From Lactobacillus intestinalis (GTDB lineage Bacteria; Bacillota; Bacilli; Lactobacillales; Lactobacillaceae): DNA of 64,000 bases. Below the pieces are notes generated by a model. It ran no database searches. It had not been told where the DNA came from and was given only the letters and a program-made list of their open reading frames with translations. Position 1 is the stretch's first letter; every line of letters starts with the position of its first letter. The position numbers and the translations under genes are program-made. Positions 49,401 through 59,300 of the stretch are shown here, piece by piece. The DNA is taken from contig NZ_CP072983.1 of NCBI RefSeq assembly GCF_024397795.1, positions 434,001 to 498,000 of the forward strand, in the 5' to 3' direction.

Positions 49401-52400
49401 AAAATTATTCCAGTTACACCAGATGGAACTCCAATACCAAATGTACCAAATCCTCCATATACCACTAATCCAGATAATCCAACTGGAGTAACACCGAATG
49501 AGCCAGTGCCAACAATTCCAGGTTACACCCCAGACAAGAATACGATCACTCCAGAAAATCCAGGCAAAGATACTCCAGTGATTTATCACAAGAATGAAAC
49601 TCCAACTCGAGAAACTGGTTCAGTTACAGTCACCTTCCATGACGATACGACTAATACGACCATTCCAGGTGTTGGCTATCAATCAGGTACTAAAGACGTC
49701 AATACCCCAGTAAATTACAACCCTGATCCAACCATTAAAGATTTGGAAAATAAAGGTTATAAGTTAGTTCCAGGTCAAGACATCAATGTACCAAAGGAAA
49801 TTACCAAAGGGGCTCATGATATTGTGATTCACATGGTTCATGGTACAACCACGGTAACTCCAGATAAGCCAGGTGAACCAGGCCAACCAATCAATCCTAA
49901 TGATCCAAACGGACCAAAGTGGCCAGATGATACTGGTAAGAACAGCTTAGAGAAGGATGGTAAGCAAACCATTCATTATGAGGGTGCTGGTGAAAATACT
50001 CCAAAGGACAATGTTCAAACAACTACCTTCACTAGAACGGCCACTGTTGATAATGTGACTGGTAAAGTCATTTCAGAAACTGATTGGACTCCAAGCGAGC
50101 ATACCTTTGGCACTGTGAAGACCCCAGTTGTCAAGGGTTATCATGCAAATAAAGCCGAAGCAGGTGGCTTTAAGTCAACACCAGATAATCCAACAAAGAC
50201 CTACAACGTAACTTACTCACCAAACGGTAAAATTATTCCAGTTACACCAGATGGGGCTCCAATACCAAACGTACCAAATCCTCCATACACGACTAATCCA
50301 GATAACCCAACTAATGTAACACCAAACGAACCTGTACCAACAATTCCGGGTTACACCCCAGATAAGAGCACGATCACTCCAGAAAATCCAGGCAAGGACA
50401 CTCCAGTGATCTATCACAAGAATGAAACACCAACTCCAGAAACTGGTTCAGTCACGGTTACCTTCCACGATGATACAACTAACACGACCATTCCAGGTGT
50501 TGGCTACCAATCAGGTGAGAAAGATGTTGGTACTTCCATCACTTATAATCCAGATACCACAATTAAAGATCTGGAAAACAAGGGTTACAAGTTAGTTCCA
50601 GGTCAAGACATCAATGTACCAAAGGAAATTACTAAGGGTGCACATGACATCACCATTCACATGATTCATGGTACAACCACGGTAACCCCAGATAAACCTG
50701 GCGAACCGGGCCAACCAATCAATCCTAACGATCCAAACGGTCCAAAGTGGCCTGATGATACTGGTAAAGATAGTCTTGAAAAGACAGGTACTCAAACCAT
50801 TCATTATGAAGGTGCAGGAAACGAAACTCCAAAGGACAATGTTCAAACAACTACCTTCACTAGAACGGCCACAGTCGATAATGTAACGGGTAAAGTTATC
50901 TCAACTACTGACTGGACTCCAAGCGAGCATACCTTTGGCACTGTTAAAACTCCAGTCATCAAAGGCTACCACGCAAGCACTGCTGAAGCAGGTGGTTTCA
51001 AAGCTACGCCGAATGATCCAACAAAGACTTACAACGTAACTTACTCACCAAATGGGAAGATAATCCCAGTAACTCCAGATGGTAATCCAATTCCAAATGT
51101 GCCAAATCCTCCATATACCACTAATCCAGACAACCCAACTAATGTAACTCCAAATGAACCTGTACCAACAATTCCGGGTTACACTCCACAAACACCAAAC
51201 GTTACTCCAACTAACCCAGGGACAGATACCAAGGTTGTTTACACAGCAACTCCAACCGAGGGTTCTTTAACCATTACTGTCCACGATCAAACCACCAATA
51301 CTAACTTGCCACAATACGGCTACAATTCTGGTAATAAGGAAAGTGGCAGCAAAGTTACCTATGACTGGCACAAGGTGAAGACTGATCTTGAAGATAAGGG
51401 TTATCAAATCGTAACTCCAAACGTTCAAATTCCAAGTGTAATTGGTAAGACCGCTCAAACTATTACCATTGACGTAAAACATGGAACTGCTCCTGTAGGG
51501 CCAAACAATCCGCATGAACCAGGAACTCCAATTAATCCAAATGATCCAAACGGACCAAAGTGGCCTGCAAAGGATAATTACACCAAGAATTACACTTCAA
51601 CAGTTCATTTCGTTGATCAAGATGGCAAAGAGCTCGCCAAGCCAGCCGTTCAAACTTCAACTTGGACGCGGACGCTTACTATCGATAAAGTAACTGGTAA
51701 AATTCTTAATCCTGATACGCCATGGACTAGCAACAAGACCGATTATGCAAACACTCCAGTTCCAGTAATCAAAGGTTATGTCGCTGATCCTAAGTCAAAG
51801 GACGGTTACCCCGTAAGCAACATTTTGCCAGGAAGAAAAGTGGTTCAAAAAGATATCAGTGACTCTGTAATCTACCATCAAATTGGTAAAATTATTCCAG
51901 TTACCCCAACTGGCAACCCAATTCCAGGTGCAAGCACTCCTCAATATCAAAACGATCCAAATAACCCAACCAAGGTCGTTCCAAACGAGCCGGTGCCAAG
52001 CGTTCCAGGTTATACTCCAAGTCAAAACACCATAACTCCAACTTCACCAACCAAAGATACGCCGGTTGTTTACACACCAAATAATCCAAATGTTCCTGTA
52101 ACCCCTGATGTCACTACCATTCAGGCTAAACAAACAATTGAATTTGTTGATGGCGATGGCGTTCAACTTCTTCCATCTAATGTTCAAACTCACACCTTTA
52201 CTTTGAACAATGGTGTATCAACTGAATCAAGCTATACCTTTGGCACAATTAAAGTTCCAGTTATTAAGGGCTATGTTGCTAACCTTGAAACTGCTGGTGG
52301 CAAGACGGTTACTCCGCAAGATCCTGATGCTAAGGTTGTAGTTGTTTACCATAAAATTGGGGAAATCATTCCGGTAACTCCAGATGGCAACCCAATTCCA

Positions 52401-52979
52401 GGTGCAAGCACTCCTCAATATCAAAACGATCCAAATAACCCAACCAAGGTCCTTCCAAACGAGCCGGTGCCAAACGTTCCAGGTTACACTCCAAGTCAAA
52501 ATACCGTAACCCCAGCTTCTCCAACTGAAGATACTAAGGTGGTTTACAATAAGACAGATAACACGGTACGTCCACACCCACAGGTGGTTCCAAACAACAA
52601 TAAACCTAAGAAGAATGAAACGGTTCGTCCGCACCCACAAGTAACTTCAACTAAGAAGCAAGCTAAGCCACAAACTCCAAAGGTTCAACCTACTCACAAT
52701 GGTGGAACTAAGATTGTACTTCCTCATGGCCAAAGAATTACCTCTGAAGGTCAAATCGTAACTCCAAGTGGTCAAGTTGTTGGCTATGTTCAAAATAATG
52801 AACCTCATTATATTGAAGGTATCAGCTCTCAAACTCCTGTTGCAGAAAAGAAAGCTGCTAATAACGAATTGCCACAAACTGGTGAAAAAGATGATCTTAC
52901 CGCCGCAATCTTAGGTGCCGCAGCTGCTTCAATCGGTTTGATTGGACTTGCTGGGGTAAAGAAGCGTCGTAAGGATTAG
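43485..52979 (+). CDS. Giant mucus-binding type YSIRK/LPxTG adhesin
   Basis: A 3,164-residue cell-wall protein. The signal peptide carries HFGIRKLTIGTVSVLLG (residues 20-36), with likely cleavage after VHA near 50. A Gln/Ser/Thr-rich linker (about 51-290) precedes a pectate-lyase-like region opening DWSGVQNAINNDAKG (about 292-890). Mub/MucBP modules then alternate from about 975 to 3000: TATINYVNTEGQPI, VTVVFHDTTTNTTIPNVGG, TRTIKYEGAGDLTP and relatives. The stalk ends in two VRPHPQV motifs, LPQTG at 52869-52883, a hydrophobic helix and KKRRKD. The start at 43485 gives GGGGG an eight-base spacing; the ATG at 43479 is too close. It probably binds mucus or host glycans. The frame is intact. Confidence 0.93.
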   Translation: MLSKNNRSQKMVATAERQSHFGIRKLTIGTVSVLLGTTLWVGTQTKEVHADTNGEGDQEQKSNAQVVDTENAKKVVVVSKNDSANTAQTKVPQQAQSQTITQPKQKVEAQVNKDTQQSNITSRNTNSNTSKTQAASTTASVPASSQSKAPVSPKTSTTQAARVANTKQSQPVQKSVETPTSQGNTTQSQKANITLKQDATINTKNLTQTQAVAKTPQISAQSGNLGKTTKKENSQNYNLTQAALKGTNVKLDNLNSELAKLALDAKLVATPDEEVDTNNKNDQTKSNNDYQTVTDWSGVQNAINNDAKGVNIQGTIYANGNLNLGYGQTFTINGVNGASLNLGSGTLTATGNVTFANMNITSLSQNGAVSSSQGTQVTFDNVKSSGSSLYIGSGDVHIKGNTTTSVDYGAPHATSSQITNQIGNSWQGINQNNWYNANIVASNVYVDESANLTVNRQVDGDGIVVTAGNNQSQMGHVKVDNNATLTVNLKNGNQPDLRASESQFSIGNANTAIRAYKNGSFTTGVGATINLNVGHGRGIVFEEPVGGNTTIYGAYNMNNWYNDRTVTRSGNNQNEFKLGDFTNFNLYGRDGVLIGDNAQFVTGEHSILKFRNGGNGVAIDVDAQARVEISPHSVVDLQSNGKDMAGIWNGGNYIGLGENAQMVVDHDATFKYHLTNAWKNGSPNYVDNFNIVSVKNSSHPSITIGNNAVFDGQSDYRNIFGEIVSFSYNDAPTGTAVNIEGAKYVNFQKNSVTTPGAFQNVVPMDPEGKHTGNLFYSWPHNLWNVGGNTYNAYKWMDEDISADTFNDKDFDTFKQSIRDLNNSSSEYWKGVQDLTLAYNMHRSHLEDITPNSQVGVKHGWLAGNSQGYGFDPEFSQRVALIATNIPTEDDVVTNDDHAMKVIVKYDDSLKPGETKVLQKGTPGRTITVTRTYYNVNVSNPDDPIRTVNTSKGDNGHQLITKEVTPSVPEIIAIGPQTATINYVNTEGQPIEDNNQPIVGTATASPVETNQDGDVIFNADGIPTANTINYNQAPDLAKAEAAGYPTIVSNEWDTKPHKYNIDGLTKDAIIQAAEKGAQLNVPGPTFKVVLKRAVEKHNVTVVFHDTTTNTTIPNVGGNTGDYDPETPLTNTKYTPTDYDNNVKTLENQGYVPDYPDKKVPPLPIAIPSKNQNIVINMKHGIQPVNPTNPGKPGQPINPNDPNGPKYPDGTSATDLSKTITRTIKYEGAGDLTPKNQTQSVAFQAQGYLDKVTGKWVTEDGQAAEGLTWTPASGSLNEIPAVSIKGYHVTKVEANSNGQDVTSANVQNNGTVNEITVNHNSNDINVVITYAPNGTELINKRTIVTKQTVHYEGAGDLTPKDNVQSDFTFTYSGDLYDTTTKQIIRMGSWNAETYTYSKVKTPVVKGYYADEAEAGGFTAKPDDPTHTYTVTYKPLGKIIPVTPDGNPIPNVPNPPYENNPTNPTQVTPNEPVPDVPGYTPEKNTITPENPGKDTPVIYHKNETPTPETGSVTVTYHDDTDNTTIPDVGYQSGTKDVGTPINYNPDPTIKDLENKGYKLVPGQDINIPKDITKGNHDIVIHMVHGMSPVNPDHPNKNVSPSEYEKDVTATVHYEGAGSATPADNVQHAQWTRTVTIDDVTQKVVENGQYTTDWKANKEDYDLVKTPVVQGYYADKAEIPALKVTMENLRNVVTYAPNGKIIPVDKDGNPIPDAPTPHFPTNPDNPTTTTDGKVPNVPGYKPESGQPGDPVKPGNNPGDDVKVPYVKTPDVITAEGKVTYYDETAKKVLSTVDLKGNVGEKISYTTTATIANYENQGYKFVNSDFKNGEETFSRDASANDFRVNFVHGTQTVTPDKPGEPGQPINPNDPDGPKWPDDTGKDSLEKVGKQTIHYEGAGEKTPKDNVETTSFTRTKTVDKVTGDVISETDWTPKKHDFNIVKTPVVEGYHANEAEAGGFKATPSDPTHTYTVTYSPNGKIIPVTPDGTPIPNVPNPPYTTNPDNPTGVTPNEPVPTIPGYTPDKNTITPENPGKDTPVIYHKNETPTRETGSVTVTFHDDTTNTTIPGVGYQSGTKDVNTPVNYNPDPTIKDLENKGYKLVPGQDINVPKEITKGAHDIVIHMVHGTTTVTPDKPGEPGQPINPNDPNGPKWPDDTGKNSLEKDGKQTIHYEGAGENTPKDNVQTTTFTRTATVDNVTGKVISETDWTPSEHTFGTVKTPVVKGYHANKAEAGGFKSTPDNPTKTYNVTYSPNGKIIPVTPDGAPIPNVPNPPYTTNPDNPTNVTPNEPVPTIPGYTPDKSTITPENPGKDTPVIYHKNETPTPETGSVTVTFHDDTTNTTIPGVGYQSGEKDVGTSITYNPDTTIKDLENKGYKLVPGQDINVPKEITKGAHDITIHMIHGTTTVTPDKPGEPGQPINPNDPNGPKWPDDTGKDSLEKTGTQTIHYEGAGNETPKDNVQTTTFTRTATVDNVTGKVISTTDWTPSEHTFGTVKTPVIKGYHASTAEAGGFKATPNDPTKTYNVTYSPNGKIIPVTPDGNPIPNVPNPPYTTNPDNPTNVTPNEPVPTIPGYTPQTPNVTPTNPGTDTKVVYTATPTEGSLTITVHDQTTNTNLPQYGYNSGNKESGSKVTYDWHKVKTDLEDKGYQIVTPNVQIPSVIGKTAQTITIDVKHGTAPVGPNNPHEPGTPINPNDPNGPKWPAKDNYTKNYTSTVHFVDQDGKELAKPAVQTSTWTRTLTIDKVTGKILNPDTPWTSNKTDYANTPVPVIKGYVADPKSKDGYPVSNILPGRKVVQKDISDSVIYHQIGKIIPVTPTGNPIPGASTPQYQNDPNNPTKVVPNEPVPSVPGYTPSQNTITPTSPTKDTPVVYTPNNPNVPVTPDVTTIQAKQTIEFVDGDGVQLLPSNVQTHTFTLNNGVSTESSYTFGTIKVPVIKGYVANLETAGGKTVTPQDPDAKVVVVYHKIGEIIPVTPDGNPIPGASTPQYQNDPNNPTKVLPNEPVPNVPGYTPSQNTVTPASPTEDTKVVYNKTDNTVRPHPQVVPNNNKPKKNETVRPHPQVTSTKKQAKPQTPKVQPTHNGGTKIVLPHGQRITSEGQIVTPSGQVVGYVQNNEPHYIEGISSQTPVAEKKAANNELPQTGEKDDLTAAILGAAAASIGLIGLAGVKKRRKD
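49020..51503 (+). repeat. Three 828-bp repeats in the second adhesin
   Basis: Units start at 49020, 49848 and 50676 (828 bases, 276 codons). Each encodes a Mub-B2-like module (HYEGAG...TP), a proline-rich linker (KIIPVTPDG..IPNVPNPPY) and a MucBP module (ETGSVTVTFHDDTTNTTIPG). The last unit diverges in its final third. A more distant copy lies at about 47990-48560. Confidence 0.9.
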
Positions 52980-53008
52980 ATATTGAAGGTATTAGTTATT
53001 ACTAATAA

Positions 53009-53041
53009 GGAAACAAGATGTTTATACATCTTGTTTTTTTA
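53009..53041 (+). terminator. Terminator of the second adhesin
   Basis: AAACAAGATG and CATCTTGTTT stem over TTTATA, followed by a T-run, 30 bases after the stop. Confidence 0.88.
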
Positions 53042-53252
53042 TATAGAAAATGAATATTGCTATCAGTAAAGAAATAAGTATAGATTTCAATTTTGTAGAG
53101 AATAAAATTATAAAAAATACGTATAATAATTAAAAGTAATGTTATTTAATTACTAAAAAGATAGATGAGAACTTAGTTACCTTTTATCTTGTTAATCGCT
53201 ACAGGGCGTAAACGTAAACACATTAAGTTTTTTTATAAATGCTAAAAAATAA

Positions 53253-53282
53253 TTGATGTTTTTTAATAAAACGTGTTATTCT
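53253..53282 (+). promoter_or_regulatory. Putative promoter of the third adhesin
   Basis: TTGATG at 53253-53258 and TATTCT at 53277-53282, 18 bases apart. The -10 region ACGTGTTATTCT shares GTGTTAT with the palindrome at the first adhesin promoter. Confidence 0.5.
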
Positions 53283-53355
53283 AATGGTGTTAGATAAAAA
53301 ATGTAAGAGAGTGAAATTGTTTTTACTAGCAATTAAGAATTTTGGAGACTGAGAT

Positions 53356-56300
53356 ATGGTTTCGAAGAATAACCGTATTAAAAAAATGGAAAATGCCGCT
53401 GAACGTCAATCTCATTTTGGAATTAGGAAATTGACGATTGGTGCGGCTTCTGTATTGCTTGGTACGACTCTTTGGATGAGTAATGAAAATGTCGTTCAAG
53501 CTAGCGATAATGGCAATGATGGTAATAATGGCAATCATGCTGCTGATGATAGCAAGACTGAAATGCCAAAGATTACTGACGATACTAAAGTTGTTATCGA
53601 AAAAAGTGATGATGCTGCTAAAGCAGCGCAAGCACAATCACAAAATCAAACTAATGACAATGCACAATCACAAGAAGCTCCAGCAGATCAAAATAAAGTT
53701 GAAAGTTCTGCTGTAGAAAAGGCTCAAACTGAAAGTGCTCAAGCAGATACTTCAGTTCAACAAACTGAACAAAATACTGAAAAATCTGCAAAAAGTGATA
53801 AAAATCAAACTACTAAGGATCAAGTAGCAGAAAATGCTAAAAAGGCTTTTGAAGTTCAAAAGCAAAAAGCAGAAAATGTTACAAACTCAAATAGCAAGAC
53901 TGAAACTACTAATAAGGAATCTAGTGCTGAAAGTGCAAAACAATCAAGTACTCAAGAAGCAACTAAAGCTGCCGAAAGTGCTGAAAGTAATGTAACTAAG
54001 GCTATTGATAATAGTAACGCTACTTTAGCAACTACTAATGAAGTAGCTGCAGCAAGTCAAACTTTAAAGACTGCTGGTATTCAAGGTAATACCAACCAAA
54101 AAGACAATAAGTCTAATGACAACACAGTTAGCGTGGATCTTTCTAAGCTTGGAGTAACTGGTACAACTGATAAAGGAATTCAAAAGACTTCTCTTGCAGT
54201 TAACAGATTACTTAGTGCAAATACTCAAAATTTAGAAAGTAACGAAGTTAATGTACAACAATTTAGTTCACAAACATTAGCACAATTGTTTGGTGCTTCA
54301 TTTGTTCAAACTACTAGTGGAAGTGGAAGCAGTGATGCAACAGATATTGCTAATACTACTATCGATTTTAACTTTACTGATCCAAGTGGATATAACACTA
54401 CTGTAACTGGTATTCCAGCTGATAAATATGGATATGTGGCTGACTATGATACATCTAGAAAGATAACTTATGTCCTCGCTACTGATAGATCTAATCCGGG
54501 ACAAACGCTTTATCTTTATGCTAATGGACAACTAGTCGCAAGCTCTTCACAGTCAACTACCCCAAGTAAACCTACTCTTGGTGGTAAATTAACTATTGAC
54601 CAAACAAATGGAAACACTTACCAGGGAGGAACTTATAATTATGTTAAGACAATTACAAGTTCTCTTCCAGGCACAGGATTAAATACTTTTACTCGTATAG
54701 ATGTAACTGATGGAGACGGTAAAAGTCCAGTTACTAATGGAGCTAGTGGATCTGCTGATCAATCTGCTCGTACTTTACAAATGATCTGGAATAACGGCGG
54801 TAAGACTGTTGAAAGCAGTAATTGGCAAAGTATTGGTGGATTAGTTCCAATTAAAGTAAAGCAAAATGTTTGGTATGTAGATGCAGATACTGGTGAATTA
54901 CTAGCTCATAAAGTATCTGCTGACACCATTTCAGGACAAGAATACAACTTAAATGGTGCTCAATATGACAAAATTACTGCTAATGGTAAAACTTATGATC
55001 TAGTTAAGAGAAATAATGGAGTATATGATGCAAGTCAATTGGCTACTGATCGTACTTTAACTACTAATAACGGTGTAGCAATTAAGGCATCGGACTTATT
55101 AGATACGCCATTGACTGGTCAAATTAAAAACTATCGTGCCGGTGATATTAACTTTACTGTTACTAATACTGGTCCCAATAGACTCTATGTAACCCAACAA
55201 TTAGACACCAAGGGTACTGTAACTTTGAATGCTTATGACGCAGAACGTTATAATGGTACTGATTGGAAAGCTATGTATGTTAGTGATATGGCTCGTCCTA
55301 CTTTAAGGTCAGGTGGGATAGCTGATGGTGCTAAATCTGAATTTGTTAATAATGCAACTAATGGTAACCAAGATGTAATTATTCTTTACAAGGCTGCTAC
55401 TCCTGTTGTTAACAAGCAAAAGGCAAGCATTACTTTTGTTAACGATGATAATAATGGTGCAAGTTTAAGTCCACAACAAAATGCAAGTGGGGATGCAGGT
55501 AGTCAAATTAGCTTTGACAATGCAGGTACTACTGTTGCTAACTTGATTAGCCAAGGTTATGTTTACAATGGTACAACTGGTGATGTAACTAATGGTGCAG
55601 CTAGTGGTAGTTTTACTAGTGTTGGCTTCCCAGTTTACGATAATGATGACAACACCAACCAAGCATTTGTTGTTCACTTTAAGAATCCAGTTCAAACTCC
55701 TACTTACCACCAAGGCGTTGAAGAATCTAAGACTATTCACCGTACAATTAACTACTACGATAAGGTGACCCGTGAAAAGATTCCATCTAACTTGATTTCA
55801 CAAAATCCAGTCACTGATTCAGTAACTTTCACTCGTACTCAAATTTTGGATCAAGATGGTAAGTTTGTAGGTTACGGTACGATTAGTGCAGATGGAAAGT
55901 CAATCCTTAAACGCCAAGATTGGCATACTGCTGATGGTGAAAGTAGTACTCAATTTAATGCCAAGCCTTCAAGCGATCTTAGTGCGTTCAACTACACTGC
56001 TCCTGAATTCCAAAATGGAGATAATGCAAGCATTGTGGCAGCACATGATGTAACACCAGATACTCAAGATCTTGTTTACAATGTTTACTACGGTCACCAA
56101 ACTAAACAAGTAACTACTAATGAAGATGTAACTCGTCGTTTCCACTACATCTTTACTGATGGTACTACGCCAGAAAGTCACTTGACCCCACAAGCAGATC
56201 AAAAGGTAAGCTTTACTGGAACTGCTACTAAGGACTTGGTAACTGGTACCACAGGTCCTACAACTTGGAGTCCCTCAACTGGTACATTAGCTCACGTTGC

Positions 56301-59300
56301 TGGACAAACTGTTGCTGGCTACCACATCACAGGTTATGTAAATGCTAACGCTGATGGTAGTGCAGATGCAGTTACTGTAAATCCAGATTCTGGTGATATC
56401 GATGTAACTATTGTTTACACTCCAGATGCTAAGACTCCAGATACTCCACAAAAAGCCAAGGTTACTATTTACGATAAGACTGAAAATAATAAGCAATTAT
56501 CTAATTTTGAAAATAACAATGGTACCAAGGGTAGTGCAATCAGCTTTGACGGTGAACCACAAACCCTTCAAGCTTACTTGAACTCAGGCTACGTATTTGA
56601 TAGTGCAACTGATGCAAATGGCAATTCAATTGGAACTGCTTCAAACATTAACTTTGGTAATTTTGATAGTATTAATGGCAATGTTCAAAGCTTCAATATT
56701 TACTTGGTTCACGGAACTGATACTAAGACTGAAAAGGCTACTACTAATGCTCACGTTCACTATGTTGTAGCAGGTAACGAAGCTAACAAGCCAGCTGCTC
56801 CAGCAGATAGCCCAACTCAAACAATCAATTGGACTAGAACTAACACTACTGACAAAGTTACTGGTACAACTACTGAAGGAACTTGGACTCCAGACAAGAA
56901 CAGCTTTACTAGTGTAACTTCACCTGAGCTTACTGGTTACACTCCAGATCAAGCTGTAGCTAACTTTACTACACCACAACCTAACCGTGATCAAGTAATA
57001 ACTGTTGTTTACAATCCAAATCCTCAAGTTGATCAAAAAGCTGATCTTGTTATTTATGACAAGACTGATAATAACAAGGAGCTTAACAACTTTAACAATA
57101 GTGGTAAGACTGGTACCCCAATTTCATTCAGTGGTTCTGCAAACTACGTTGCTGATTTAATTGCTAAAGGTTACAAGATCGATAGTTTTGTAAATGATCA
57201 AAACCAAACTTCTAACCCAACTTCATATGATCAAATCAACTTTAGCAACTTTGATAACGACAGCAACAGTGATCAACACTTCAAGTTGTACTTAGTTCAC
57301 GACACTGAAAATGTAACTGACAAGAAGACTACTACTTCAACTGTTCACTACGTTGTTTCAGACGGTAAGACTACTCCGCCAACAGACAACGTTCAAACTA
57401 TTACTTGGACTCGTCCAGGAACTAAGGACAAGGTAACTGGTGTAACAACTCCAACTGGAAATTGGACTACTCCAGATCACTACAATGATGTACCAACACC
57501 AAACCTTGATGGATACACTCCAGACAAGACTAATGTTCCAGGACCAATTCCAGATCCAAATCAAAACCCAACAACTGTTGTTACTTACAATCCTAAAACT
57601 CCAGAAGCACCGACTTACACTGGTACTACTGAAACTAAGACTGTAACTCGTACAATTAACTACTACGACAAGGTAACCGGTGAAAAGATTCCTAATGAAT
57701 TAATTAAGGAAAATCCAACTACTCAAAACGTAACTTTATCACGTACGCACGTTGTTTCATCAACTGGTCAAGATATGGGTTACGGCAGCGTTACCGATGA
57801 TGGTAAGACCTTTACTAAGGCACCAACTGCTGATGGTTGGAACACTGGTGACTGGGCTCAAGTAACCTCACCAGATCTTTCAAATTCTGGTTACACTGCT
57901 CCTGATTTGGCACAAGCGGATCATGTAACTGTTGATGCAAACACCAAGGATGCTGTGGTTAATGTTTACTACGGTCACCAAACTGAAGTAATTACACCAA
58001 ACAATCCACATAATCCTGGTAGAAATGTTAACCCTAACGACCCACGTAATAAGCCATCAGTTTACCCAGATGGTTTAACTAAGGAAGCTTTAACTACTGA
58101 AGTAACTCGTCACATTAACTATGTTGGTGTAAATGAAGACGGAACTACTACTCCAGTAAATGGTTCACCAGATGGTAAGAATACTTACACTCAAACCGTT
58201 TCCTTTGAACGTAATGCCGTTATTGATAAGGTAACTGGTCAAATCTTAGGCTACAGTACTGATGGAACTACCAATGTAACTACTACCGATAAGGACCGTG
58301 CTTGGACTCCAACAACTCAAAATATGAGTTCAGTTGATTCTAAGACTCCTAGTGAAGTAGGTTACGACAAGGTTGACATTTCAACTGTTGGTGGCGTAAC
58401 TGTTTACCCAGGTCAAAAGGTGAACGATGTAACTGTAACTTACACTAAGAACAAGTCACCTGAAGTTACTCAAAAGGCAACCCTTGAAATTATCGATAAC
58501 AACGATGCTAACGCACCTAAGCAATTAGCTTCATTTAGTAACGAAGGTAAGAGCGAAGATCAAATTACTTTTGCTAACTCAAATGAAATCCTTCAAAGCT
58601 ACTTAAGCCAAGGATACAAGGTTCAAAAGACTGCTGGTAACCTTAGTGGGGATGCACAAAGTGGTTACACTTACCCAACTTACGGTAATACTACTCAAGA
58701 CTTCAAGATTTACTTGATTCACGATACTGAAGATAAGACTGAAACTGCTCAAGCCACTGCCCAAGTTCACTATGTTGTTGCTGATAATGGTGTACAAGCT
58801 CCAAAAGATAGTGACCTTCAAACTATTACTTACACTAAAACTAATAAAGTAGACAAGGTGACTGGTGCAGTTGTAAATGAAGGTGAATGGAAGGCTGATA
58901 AGAGTGCCTTTACTGATGTAACTTCACCAGATCTTTCTAAAGATGGTTACACTCCAAGTCTTGAAAATGTTCAATTCAATGCGCCAGAACGTAATGTAAA
59001 CCAACGTGTAACTGTTGTTTACAACCGTTCTGCTCAAGCTGCTGATTTACAAATCATTGATGACAATGATCCACAAAACCAACGTGTATTGGCAACTTAC
59101 TCAGCAGGTGGCGAATCAGGTAAGCAAATTAGCTTCGATGGTTCAAATACTCAATTGCAAAACTACTTGAAGAATGGTTACACATTTGAAAAATCCGAAG
59201 GTCAAGGTATGAGTGGGGATGCAGCTAACGGCTTCACTTACCCAAGCTTTGACAATAATTCTAAGACTAACCAAAGCTTCAAGATTTACTTGAAACACGC

